This document shows, one piece after another, positions 1 through 7,600 of a stretch of 14,171 bases of DNA. The translations under genes were made by a program, and so were the position numbers. Position 1 is the first letter of the stretch; the number at the start of each line of letters is the position of its first letter. The stretch covers positions 1 to 14,171 of the forward strand of contig JACJYO010000030.1 of assembly GCA_020636075.1 (NCBI GenBank), read 5' to 3'. This DNA comes from Lewinellaceae bacterium (GTDB taxonomy: Bacteria; Bacteroidota; Bacteroidia; Chitinophagales; Saprospiraceae). Below the pieces are notes generated by a model. It had not been told where the DNA came from. It saw nothing but the letters and a program-made list of their open reading frames with translations, and did not search any database.

Positions 1-1
1 G

Positions 2-280
2 GACGAAAATATTGGCGACGAGCATTTTGGCATCCCGGAACTCTGCCAGGCCCTGCGCATGAGCCGGGCCCAACTGCACAACAAACTGAAGGCCCTGACC
101 GGCAGGTCTGCTTCACATTACATCCGGCAGGTAAGGCTTCAGCGTGCCCGTCACCTGTTGCTGACAACCGATATGAACGTTTCGGAAATTGCCTTTGTCG
201 TCGGCTTCAAACACTTGCAACACTTCTCCACTTCTTTCACAGAAGAATTTGGCCAGCCGCCAAGCAACTTGCGCAAATAG
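2..280 (+). CDS. Hybrid two-component regulator, C-terminal AraC-type DNA-binding domain (5' end outside window)
   Basis: Only the last 92 codons and the stop are visible; the reading frame is open to the left edge. The fragment contains both helix-turn-helix units of an AraC domain. The first is around GIPELCQALRMSRAQLHNKL, followed by the linker LTGRSASHYIRQVRLQRARHLL. The second is NVSEIAFVVGFKHLQHFSTSF, followed by the family's FG.PPSNLR ending. In Bacteroidota the phrase MSRAQLHNKLKALTG at the very C-terminus is typical of hybrid two-component systems, where a propeller sensor, kinase, receiver and AraC domain form one inner-membrane protein. The other regulator in this window, beginning at 10351, breaks off just where such a domain should start. 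A stand-alone AraC regulator cannot be excluded because the upstream part is missing. Likely role: transcriptional activation of nearby genes, with the fibre genes downstream as candidates. Confidence 0.85.
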   Translation, partial: DENIGDEHFGIPELCQALRMSRAQLHNKLKALTGRSASHYIRQVRLQRARHLLLTTDMNVSEIAFVVGFKHLQHFSTSFTEEFGQPPSNLRK

Positions 281-298
281 CAGTCCGGCATTTTGCGC
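271..298 (+). terminator. Possible terminator hairpin overlapping the regulator's stop codon
   Basis: GCGCAAA at 271-277 is the exact reverse complement of TTTGCGC at 292-298. This gives a 7-bp stem with a 14-base loop that includes the TAG stop, followed by a short pyrimidine run (TTTCTCC). The stem is short and the loop large, so termination is plausible but weakly supported. Confidence 0.3.
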
Positions 299-555
299 TT
301 TCTCCAAATCAAATTTTCAGCTGAAACCAACAGGTCGCAGTTGAAAAAAACCGCATTCTGGCCATTCCAGCGCCGTTTTTTTCCTGATTAGACAATAGCG
401 GAAGCATTTAGACAATAGCGGAAGCATGCCCGATGGCTTCGGGTACACCTTTGCCTCACCTCCCGAAATAAACTACCCGGAGGTACCTGAACGACCATGC
501 TAATCCGGGATGCACCCCACCCTTGTTTTGTCTAACTAATTTAAATCTGAACACA
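281..555. other. Intergenic region before the first fibre gene
   Basis: No credible gene is seen in these 275 bases. They hold a perfect 12-bp palindrome TTTCAGCTGAAA (315-326), a perfect 20-bp tandem duplication (388-427), and two near matches to the Bacteroidota -7 promoter box TAnnTTTG: CACCTTTG at 446-453 and TTGTTTTG at 523-530, each with one mismatch. No convincing -33 element was found for either. The second would give a leader of roughly 20 bases before the ATG at 556. The palindrome and the tandem repeat are candidate binding sites for the AraC-type regulators flanking the locus, which is inference. Confidence 0.5.
388..427. repeat. Perfect 20-bp direct repeat, two abutting copies, in the fibre-gene upstream region
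   Basis: TTAGACAATAGCGGAAGCAT occurs at 388-407 and again, without a single change or spacer, at 408-427. It lies about 130-170 bases before the ATG of the first fibre gene. AraC-type activators commonly bind tandem direct repeats spaced by two helical turns, and 20-21 bp is two turns, so an operator role is reasonable. A replication-slippage duplication with no function is the alternative. Confidence 0.85.
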
Positions 556-3500
556 ATGAAAAAACGGAATCTTATCCGACTATACATCCTGTTGTTTTGG
601 ACAATCCTGTATGCAGCCCAAGTGTCCGCGCAGGTTGCCATAAACCAGGACAATGCAGTACCCGACCCCTCGTCCATGCTCGATGTCAAGAGCAGCGACA
701 AAGGGATGCTTGTACCCCGCATGACCAGTACGCAACGCGATGCGATTGCCAACCCGGCTGTAGGCTTGTTGGTATTCGATACCGATACCGAATCGTTTTG
801 GTTTCACGATAGCGGGGGATGGGTACAACTCGTTCGCGGCTGGAGCCTGAACGGCAATGCCGGCACGGACACTACCAACAATTTTATCGGCACTACCGAT
901 GCCATGCCGCTGGATTTCCGGACGAATAATGCGCGGGCATTGCGATTGGAATATGCGGAATCTCCGGGTGGTCACCTGGCACCGAATGTGATAGCCGGCT
1001 TTGAAGGGAATTCTGCCAGATCTGGAACCTTTGGCGCTACGATCAGCGGGGGTGGGTCTACCTTTGGCCCCAACACCGTAACAGGTCCGGGCGGAACGAT
1101 TAGTGGCGGAGTAGTGAATAGCGCAGGGGACGGAGCAACTATTGGCGGTGGATCAGAAAACACGGCTAGTGGTTTTAATTCGACCATAGGTGGCGGATCA
1201 GAAAACACGGCTAGCGGTATCTACTCGGTGATTGGCGGAGGTCGGGATAATAGTACCGACGGTATATTCGCTACGGTGAGTGGCGGTAATAGCAATACGG
1301 CCAGTGCCAATTCGACAGTAAATGGCGGAGATCATAACACGGCTAGTGGTACGGAGTCAACGATAGGCGGCGGTTCTGGCAATACGGCCAGTGGCGCATA
1401 TAGTACGATACCCGGAGGAAATCAGAATAGCGTTTCGGGTAGCTACAGCTTTGCTGCCGGACGCCGCGCCAAAGCGAACCACATTGGTACTTTTGTGTGG
1501 GCAGATAATACTACAGCAGATTTCAGCTCTACTAATGGCAAACAATTCCTCATTCGTGCCGGCAACGGCGTCGGTATCAATAAAAACGACCCGGCTACTG
1601 CGCTGGACGTCAACGGCACGGTCACGGCGACGGCTTTTGCCGGCGATGGCTCGGCGCTGACGGGCATTCCCGATGACCAAACGCTCAGCCTGAGTGGTAC
1701 GACCTTGAGCATTGCCGACGGGAACTCCGTCGACCTGGCGTCTATCGATACCGATACAGACGATCAAACGCTCAGCCTCAGCGGCACAACTCTGAACATT
1801 GAAGATGGCAATAGCGTGGATCTGTCCTCCCTGCCATTCGCCAACAACTGGAACCTGAATGGCAATGCCGGTACAGACACCACCAACAATTTTATCGGCA
1901 CCACTGATGCCATGCCGCTGGATTTTCGGACGAATAATGCGCGGGCATTGCGCTTGGAATACGCGGAATTTAACCCAGGCGACCCGGCGCCAAACGTGGT
2001 AGGTGGGCATGAAGGGAATACCGTAATTCCGGGAATTGCTGCTGCTACGATCAGTGGTGGCGGTATATCAACAATTCTAAACACTGTAACCGGAGTTGCC
2101 GGGACTATAGGTGGCGGCGCCGGAAATAACGCAGGAGGAGTAGCTACAATAGCAGGCGGTGCTTTTAATGTCGCCAGTGGTGGATTTTCCAGTATAAGTG
2201 GCGGTGAGGACAATACTGCCAATGGTGATTTTTCTACCATAGGAGGAGGTGATTCTAATATTGCCAATGGTGAACTTTCTACCATCGGCGGAGGCCAGAA
2301 TAATAATGCTGACGAACTGTATTCTACAGTGGGTGGCGGTTACTCGAACACTGCAAGCGGGAGCTATTCCGGTATCGGCGGTGGTAGAAATAATATTGCC
2401 AACGGTCAGTATAGTACAGTGCCCGGGGGTGACTCCAACGAAGCGAATGGCGACTACAGTTTTGCTGCGGGGCGAAATGCCAAGGCCAACCACCCCGGCA
2501 CTTTTGTTTGGGCAGATCAAGCTTCCGCTAATTTCTCCTCCACTGCCACCAGGCAGTTCCTCATTCGCGCAGGCAACGGTGTCGGCATCAATAAAAACAA
2601 TCCGGCCAGCGCACTGGATGTCAATGGTACGGTCACTGCCACGGCATTTGCCGGCGATGGTTCGGGCTTGTCCGGTATTCCCGATGATCAGACCCTCAGC
2701 CTGAGTGGCGCCACGTTAAGTATCGAAAACGGCAACAGCGTGGATCTGTCCAGCCTCAATAGTGTACAAACCCTGATCCAGGATGCCGATGCCGACACCA
2801 AAATACAGGTGGAAGAAAGTGCGGATGAAGACATCATTCGTTTTGATATGGGTGGCAAAGAATATTTTTCCATGAAAAACGGGCGACTGGAAGTGCGCAA
2901 CGCCGGCCAAAATGTGTTTATCGGTATTGAGGCAGGTCTGAATAACAATTTAATCACGAACAGAAATGTTGCTATCGGCCATCATGCTTTCCATGAAAAT
3001 ACGACGGGGAGTTTTAACGCTGCATTAGGTTACCAGGCGCTGTACGCAAATACACTTGGTGGAAACAATACGGCAGTTGGTCCCAGTGCGCTTGTGAATA
3101 ATACCTCAGGTTACGATAATACAGCTATTGGCAGTCAAGCACTACTGTCCAATACGACCGGTGTTTTTAATACGGCAGTTGGTAGTAATACACTGCATGG
3201 CAATAGATCCGGAAACTTTAATTCTGCCTTAGGATTTGGTACTGTATTTAATTTTGACAACCTAGATAATGCAACTGCCATCGGTGCGCTCGCACAGGTT
3301 GATCAGAGCAACTGTCTGATACTGGGCTCCATTGCCGGTATAAATAGCGCCACCAGCAGTACCAATGTCGGTATTGGCACTACCGCTCCGGATGAACGGC
3401 TGCATGTAGTGGGCAAAGTAAAAATTGAAGACGGCAGCCAACAGGATGGATATGTATTCACCAGCAACGCAGATGGCACAGGCACCTGGGAAGCCCCGGT

Positions 3501-4593
3501 CATGGATACCGACGATCAAACGCTCAGCTTAAGTGGCAATACACTTTCTATTGAGAATGGCAATTCGGTGGATATCCCTGGCGACGATCTGGGTGATCAC
3601 AACGCCACCCAAACGCTCAACCTGAACGGCAACTACCTCTCCGGAGATGGCGACGCGGAAGGCATTTTTGTGGACGCAGACGGCAATGTTGGCATCGGTA
3701 CAAGTACGCCATCGGCAAGGATACATATTGATGGCGGTGATTTTCTTCTCAGCAGATCAGTAGGGACGAATATCGGCACTGCTTTGACCATCAAAGGAAG
3801 GAAACAATCCAACACTAGCTTCGCTTGCAAGATCGATTTCGACAATATTGACGTCAGTAACTCGAATGTCGATTATACGGCAGCATCGATTGCGTCATTT
3901 AATCAAGGCACTGACGATGGAGATCTGCGGTTTTCAACTACCTCGGATTTGGTATTAGCAGAGCGCATGCGGATTACCAATGGTGGCAGAGTCGGCATCG
4001 GCACTGTTACCCCCGCCACCAGGCTTGACGTCAACGGTACAGTCACTGCTACAGGCTTTGCTGGCGATGGTTCCGGTCTAACAGGAATTCCCGACGACCA
4101 AACTCTCAGTCTTAGCGGCACGACTCTAAGTATTCAGAATGGTAACTCGGTGGACCTAACCAGCCTTGTCCCCATAGGCACTATCCAGATGTGGCCGACT
4201 GCCACGCCGCCCACTGGCTGGCTGATCTGCGACGGTAGTAGTTTCAGTGCGGCTACTTATCCGGAACTCAATACCATACTAGGCGGCACTACCTTACCGA
4301 ATTTTAAAGGGCGGTTTCCGCTGGGGGCAAACTTCCCGGTGGCGCCCGGAGGCTATCCACACCAGTTGGGCAGTACAGGCGGAGAGGAAGAACATACGCT
4401 GACCGTCGCCGAAATGCCTTCGCACAGCCACAACATTCAGTACAGTGAAGGCCTGGAATCGGGCAGCAGCAATCCCTATTCCGACCTCAGCGGCACCGGT
4501 GTGACCGACAGTACCGGCAATACCGGTGGTGGGCAACCGCATAACAACATGCCGCCGTTTTATGTGATCAATTTTATTATCAAGGCGCAGTGA
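556..4593 (+). CDS. Exported fibre protein: autotransporter-like head repeats with C-terminal phage tail-collar domain
   Basis: The chain has 1345 residues. The ATG at 556 is chosen over an in-frame TTG at 523 because it begins a clean Sec signal peptide (residues 1-25, MKKRN then a hydrophobic core ending VSA, cleavage before QVAINQDN). An N-terminal domain (26-95) of a kind common in Bacteroidota fibre-like proteins follows (MLDVKS..KGMLVPRM, STQR, GLLVFDTDT). Residues 96-431 and 432-734 are two copies of one module. Each has glycine-rich head repeats of about 15 residues (NTASG..STIGGG; about 161-302 and 496-640), a FAAGR.AKANH.GTFVWAD stretch, then GVGINK..PA.ALDVNGTVTATAF. Residues 804-894 hold five 17-residue repeats (NTAVG..AL..NTTG). 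The acidic DDQTLSLSGTTLSI repeat occurs five times. GIGT..P motifs precede the end. Residues 1206-1345 are a T4 gp12/microcystin-dependent-protein-type collar domain (PTGWLICDG, LPNFKGRFPLG, GGQPHNNMPPFYVINFII) with metal-binding H1290 and H1292 in SHSHN. No T9SS sorting domain or lipobox is seen, so surface anchoring is unknown. A trimeric fibre is inferred. Confidence 0.9.
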   Translation: MKKRNLIRLYILLFWTILYAAQVSAQVAINQDNAVPDPSSMLDVKSSDKGMLVPRMTSTQRDAIANPAVGLLVFDTDTESFWFHDSGGWVQLVRGWSLNGNAGTDTTNNFIGTTDAMPLDFRTNNARALRLEYAESPGGHLAPNVIAGFEGNSARSGTFGATISGGGSTFGPNTVTGPGGTISGGVVNSAGDGATIGGGSENTASGFNSTIGGGSENTASGIYSVIGGGRDNSTDGIFATVSGGNSNTASANSTVNGGDHNTASGTESTIGGGSGNTASGAYSTIPGGNQNSVSGSYSFAAGRRAKANHIGTFVWADNTTADFSSTNGKQFLIRAGNGVGINKNDPATALDVNGTVTATAFAGDGSALTGIPDDQTLSLSGTTLSIADGNSVDLASIDTDTDDQTLSLSGTTLNIEDGNSVDLSSLPFANNWNLNGNAGTDTTNNFIGTTDAMPLDFRTNNARALRLEYAEFNPGDPAPNVVGGHEGNTVIPGIAAATISGGGISTILNTVTGVAGTIGGGAGNNAGGVATIAGGAFNVASGGFSSISGGEDNTANGDFSTIGGGDSNIANGELSTIGGGQNNNADELYSTVGGGYSNTASGSYSGIGGGRNNIANGQYSTVPGGDSNEANGDYSFAAGRNAKANHPGTFVWADQASANFSSTATRQFLIRAGNGVGINKNNPASALDVNGTVTATAFAGDGSGLSGIPDDQTLSLSGATLSIENGNSVDLSSLNSVQTLIQDADADTKIQVEESADEDIIRFDMGGKEYFSMKNGRLEVRNAGQNVFIGIEAGLNNNLITNRNVAIGHHAFHENTTGSFNAALGYQALYANTLGGNNTAVGPSALVNNTSGYDNTAIGSQALLSNTTGVFNTAVGSNTLHGNRSGNFNSALGFGTVFNFDNLDNATAIGALAQVDQSNCLILGSIAGINSATSSTNVGIGTTAPDERLHVVGKVKIEDGSQQDGYVFTSNADGTGTWEAPVMDTDDQTLSLSGNTLSIENGNSVDIPGDDLGDHNATQTLNLNGNYLSGDGDAEGIFVDADGNVGIGTSTPSARIHIDGGDFLLSRSVGTNIGTALTIKGRKQSNTSFACKIDFDNIDVSNSNVDYTAASIASFNQGTDDGDLRFSTTSDLVLAERMRITNGGRVGIGTVTPATRLDVNGTVTATGFAGDGSGLTGIPDDQTLSLSGTTLSIQNGNSVDLTSLVPIGTIQMWPTATPPTGWLICDGSSFSAATYPELNTILGGTTLPNFKGRFPLGANFPVAPGGYPHQLGSTGGEEEHTLTVAEMPSHSHNIQYSEGLESGSSNPYSDLSGTGVTDSTGNTGGGQPHNNMPPFYVINFIIKAQ
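841..1848 (+). repeat. First copy of the large duplicated module in the collar-type fibre gene
   Basis: This 336-codon module runs from WSLNGNAGTDTTNNFIGTTD to the end of the second acidic repeat. Its partner at 1849-2757 starts with an almost identical stretch; the DNA around DFRTNNARALRLEYAE differs by only a few third-position bases. The head repeats between the conserved ends differ much more. In this copy the heads have a 45-base period at DNA level, with GGATCAGAAAACACGGCTAG present twice (near 1150 and 1195). Confidence 0.85.
1849..2757 (+). repeat. Second copy of the large duplicated module in the collar-type fibre gene
   Basis: This 303-codon module is collinear with 841-1848: WNLNGNAGTDTTNNFIGTTD, then DFRTNNARALRLEYAE, glycine-rich head repeats (SGGEDNTANGDFSTIGGG and similar), FAAGRNAKANHPGTFVWAD, QFLIRAGNGVGINKNNPASA, and the VTATAFAGDGSGLSGIPDDQ cassette. 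It has one acidic repeat at the end rather than two, which explains much of the length difference. Confidence 0.85.
2965..3237 (+). repeat. 17-residue NTAVG/AL repeat block in the collar-type fibre gene
   Basis: At least five consecutive in-frame units of 51 bases encode the pattern N.A.G..AL..NT.G. (NVAIGHHAFHENTTGSF, NAALGYQALYANTLGGN, NTAVGPSALVNNTSGYD, NTAIGSQALLSNTTGVF, NTAVGSNTLHGNRSGNF). This is a different head class from the 15-residue repeats earlier in the same protein and the 14-residue repeats of the next gene. It resembles autotransporter and tail-fibre head repeats that form a trimeric beta-roll. Confidence 0.85.
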
Positions 4594-4596
4594 GTT

Positions 4597-4640
4597 AACC
4601 CCACCCCCAACCCTTTCCGCGGCGGAGAGGTGCCGGGGGC
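4597..4640 (+). repeat. C-rich palindromic intergenic repeat, copy 1
   Basis: It begins three bases after the stop of the collar-type fibre gene with AACCCCACCCCCAACCC. A hairpin follows: CCTTTCC (4612-4618) pairs with GGAGAGG (4624-4630) with one G-U pair around a five-base loop, then TGCCGGGGGC. Two related elements lie at 8177-8215 and 8253-8290. No poly-T tract follows, so it is not a classical intrinsic terminator, although the hairpin could attenuate or protect the mRNA between the two fibre genes. Confidence 0.7.
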
Positions 4641-4676
4641 ACAACCAACATTTCAATTTCCAAAAGAAAAACTATC

Positions 4677-7600
4677 ATGCAGCAATCTAAAATAGTTTAT
4701 CAAATAGCCCTGATCTGTTTGGGCCTTTTCCTGGAGGGTCAACTAAGCGCACAAGTCGCCATAAATCAGGACAATTCCACACCCGACCCCTCTGCCATGC
4801 TCGACATTAAAAGCGACACAAAGGGCTTGCTTATTCCGCGCCTGAACTCGACACAACGCACGGGTATTGCAACGCCGGCCGCTGGCCTGTTGGTGTACGA
4901 CAATTCAACAAGCAGTTTCTGGTATTATACCGGAACCGTCTGGCAGGAAATCACACTGAATTCTGACGATCAGGTGCTTAGTCTCAGCGGTACAAATCTG
5001 AGTATTGAAAACGGCAACTCCATCGATCTGGCATTCATTGACACCGACACGGACGATCAAACGTTGAGCCTGAGTGGCACGACCTTGAGCATTGCCGACG
5101 GTAATTCCGTTGACCTGGCTTCTATCGATACCGACACGGATACGGATGATCAGACCTTGTCGCTGACGGGCACCACGCTGGCTATTGAGGACGGCAATTC
5201 CGTTGACCTTGCTTCTATCGATACCGACACGGATACGGATGACCAGACCTTGTCGCTTTCCGGCACAACGCTGGCCATCGAGGACGGCAATTCGGTTGAC
5301 CTGTCTGGTATTGACACCGACACGGACGATCAAACGTTGAGCCTGAGTGGCACAACCTTGAGCATTGCCGACGGTAATTCGGTTGACTTGGCTTCCATCG
5401 ATACGGACACGGATACGGATGATCAGACCTTGTCGCTTTCGGGCACAACGCTGGCTATTGAAGACGGCAATTCTGTGGATCTGGCAAGTATTGCCGGTGA
5501 CAATGACTGGACAACCAGTGGCAATGACCTGTACAATTCCAACAGCGGTAATATTGGAATTGGCACTTCAAACCCGGATCCGGTGGCTAAGCTGCATGTA
5601 GACCTGGGAACCAGCATAACCGATGGCATATTGGTTACCGGAACCTTTGACAATAGTTCAACGGTGCCGGATCTCAATGCCGGAAGCCGCATGATGTTTT
5701 TTCCTGGGAAAGCAGCTTTCCGGGCGGGTCAGGTTACCGGGGTTTTGTGGAACGATATAAGTGTAGGGAACCGGTCAACTGCTTTTGGCTTGAATACACA
5801 AGCCCAAGGCGGCAACTCCACTGCAATGGGAAGTAACACCAGTGCTTACGGCGCAAACTCGACAGCAATGGGAAATTCTACCGAAGCGTTTGGCGGTAAT
5901 TCCACGGCGATGGGGCGCAATTCAAATGCCGTTGGAAACTCTTCCACAGCGATGGGCGACGGTACAACTGCTTCGGGTATTGCATCCACAGCCATGGGAA
6001 TTTCAACGTTTGCTAGTGGCGATTACGCCCTGGCAGTGGGCAATGGCAATACCGCCTCCGGAGATCAGTCGGTAGCTATTGGCGAGAAAATTACGGTGTC
6101 CGGTCATCATTCCGTAGGGATTGCACTCAATGATCAAACCGGTACGAATGTTAATCAGAACAATGTCATGGCAATTATGGGCGGCAACGTAGGGATTGCC
6201 ACTGCAAGCCCGAATGAAGCGCTCGAAGTTAACGGCAACATCCGCATGACAGATGGTACCCAGGCAGCCGGGCGTGTTATGGTTTCGGATGCATCCGGTA
6301 CGGGAAGCTGGCAAAATCCAAATTCGGTATTTACGGATACTGATGATCAAACGCTGAGCCTGAGTGGCACAACCTTGAGCATCGCCGATGGCAATTCGGT
6401 TGATCTGGCTTCTATCGATACCGACACGGATACGGATGACCAGAATTTATCGCTTTCAGGCACAACGCTGGCTATCGAAGATGGCAACAGTGTGGACTTG
6501 GGCACCCTGCCCGGCGATGACCTCGGTAGCCACACCGCTTCGCAAACAATTAACCTGAACGGCAACTACCTTTCCGGCGACGGCGACAGCGAAGGTATTT
6601 TCATTGATGCCGATGGGAAAGTGGGCATTGGTACAGCAACGCCGACCAATGAGCTGCACCTGAAAGCGGTACAACCGAAAATCCGAATGGAAGCAGTTGC
6701 CGGAAATAACCCGAGTATCAATTTTAACGACGAGATTGGGCAAAATGCCGTCATCGGCTGGGTTGCCAATGAATCGGTTTTCAAAGTAAAAGCTGAGGAC
6801 AATCTGGGCGGCGCGGACGGGCTGAATATTAAGCCTGGCGGGAATGTCGGCATTGGTACGGTTACTCCGGTTTCCGAACTTGAAATTAACGGCACAGCTA
6901 CCGCTACGGCTTTTGTTGGCGACGGCTCGGGACTGACAGGCATCCTGGATGATCAAATGTTGAGCCTGAGTGGCACGACGTTAAGTATCGAAGACGGCAA
7001 TTCCGTTGATCTGTCCGGCCTTGTTGATGATATGGACTGGACTGCAAGCGGTGCCGATCTGTACAATGCCAATAGCGGCAATATAGGGATTGGGACTACG
7101 ACACCTGAGTCGACAGCCAAATTGCATGTGGACCTGAGCGATAGTGCTTCCGAGGGATTTTTAGTTACGGGAACCTATAGTGGTCCTGCGGCTACTATCC
7201 CAAGTCTAGGTGCCGGAAGTCGAATGATGTATTATCCCGGTAAGGCAGCCTTTCGGGCTGGTAAAGTAACTGGAAATCAGTGGAATGATGGTAACGTAGG
7301 CGTTTATTCAACAGCCTTTGGCATAAACTCAAAAGCAAGCGGATTCGGTTCCACTGCTTTTGGGCTAACGGCTTCAGCAATCGGCTCAGGCTCATTAGCT
7401 ACAGGCATTGGAACAAGTGCTACTGGTGATTATTCCACAGCCATGGGATACTCAACCACGGCAAGCGGTGATTATTCCACGGCATTAGGCCATTCTTCCA
7501 TTGCAGGTGGTAATTATTCCTTGGCAGTCGGATATGATTGTTCCGCTTCAGGGAATTACTCAACGGCCATAGGTCGGCGAATTGTAGTTTCCGGCCAAAA

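Noticed and set aside
523..555. Extended start of the first fibre gene at TTG 523
   Set aside because: The ATG at 556 begins a standard signal peptide, and the extra residues would place an uncharged stretch before the positively charged n-region.
1357..2010. 217-codon open frame on the minus strand inside the collar-type fibre gene
   Set aside because: It is antisense to a strong repeat-containing gene, and its sequence mirrors the repeats of that gene. Such long antisense frames arise from biased codon use in repetitive DNA.
4965..5498. CRISPR-like array of direct repeats
   Set aside because: The repeats are in frame within a coding sequence, vary in length (87 or 93 bases), have no unique spacers and encode a conserved protein repeat.
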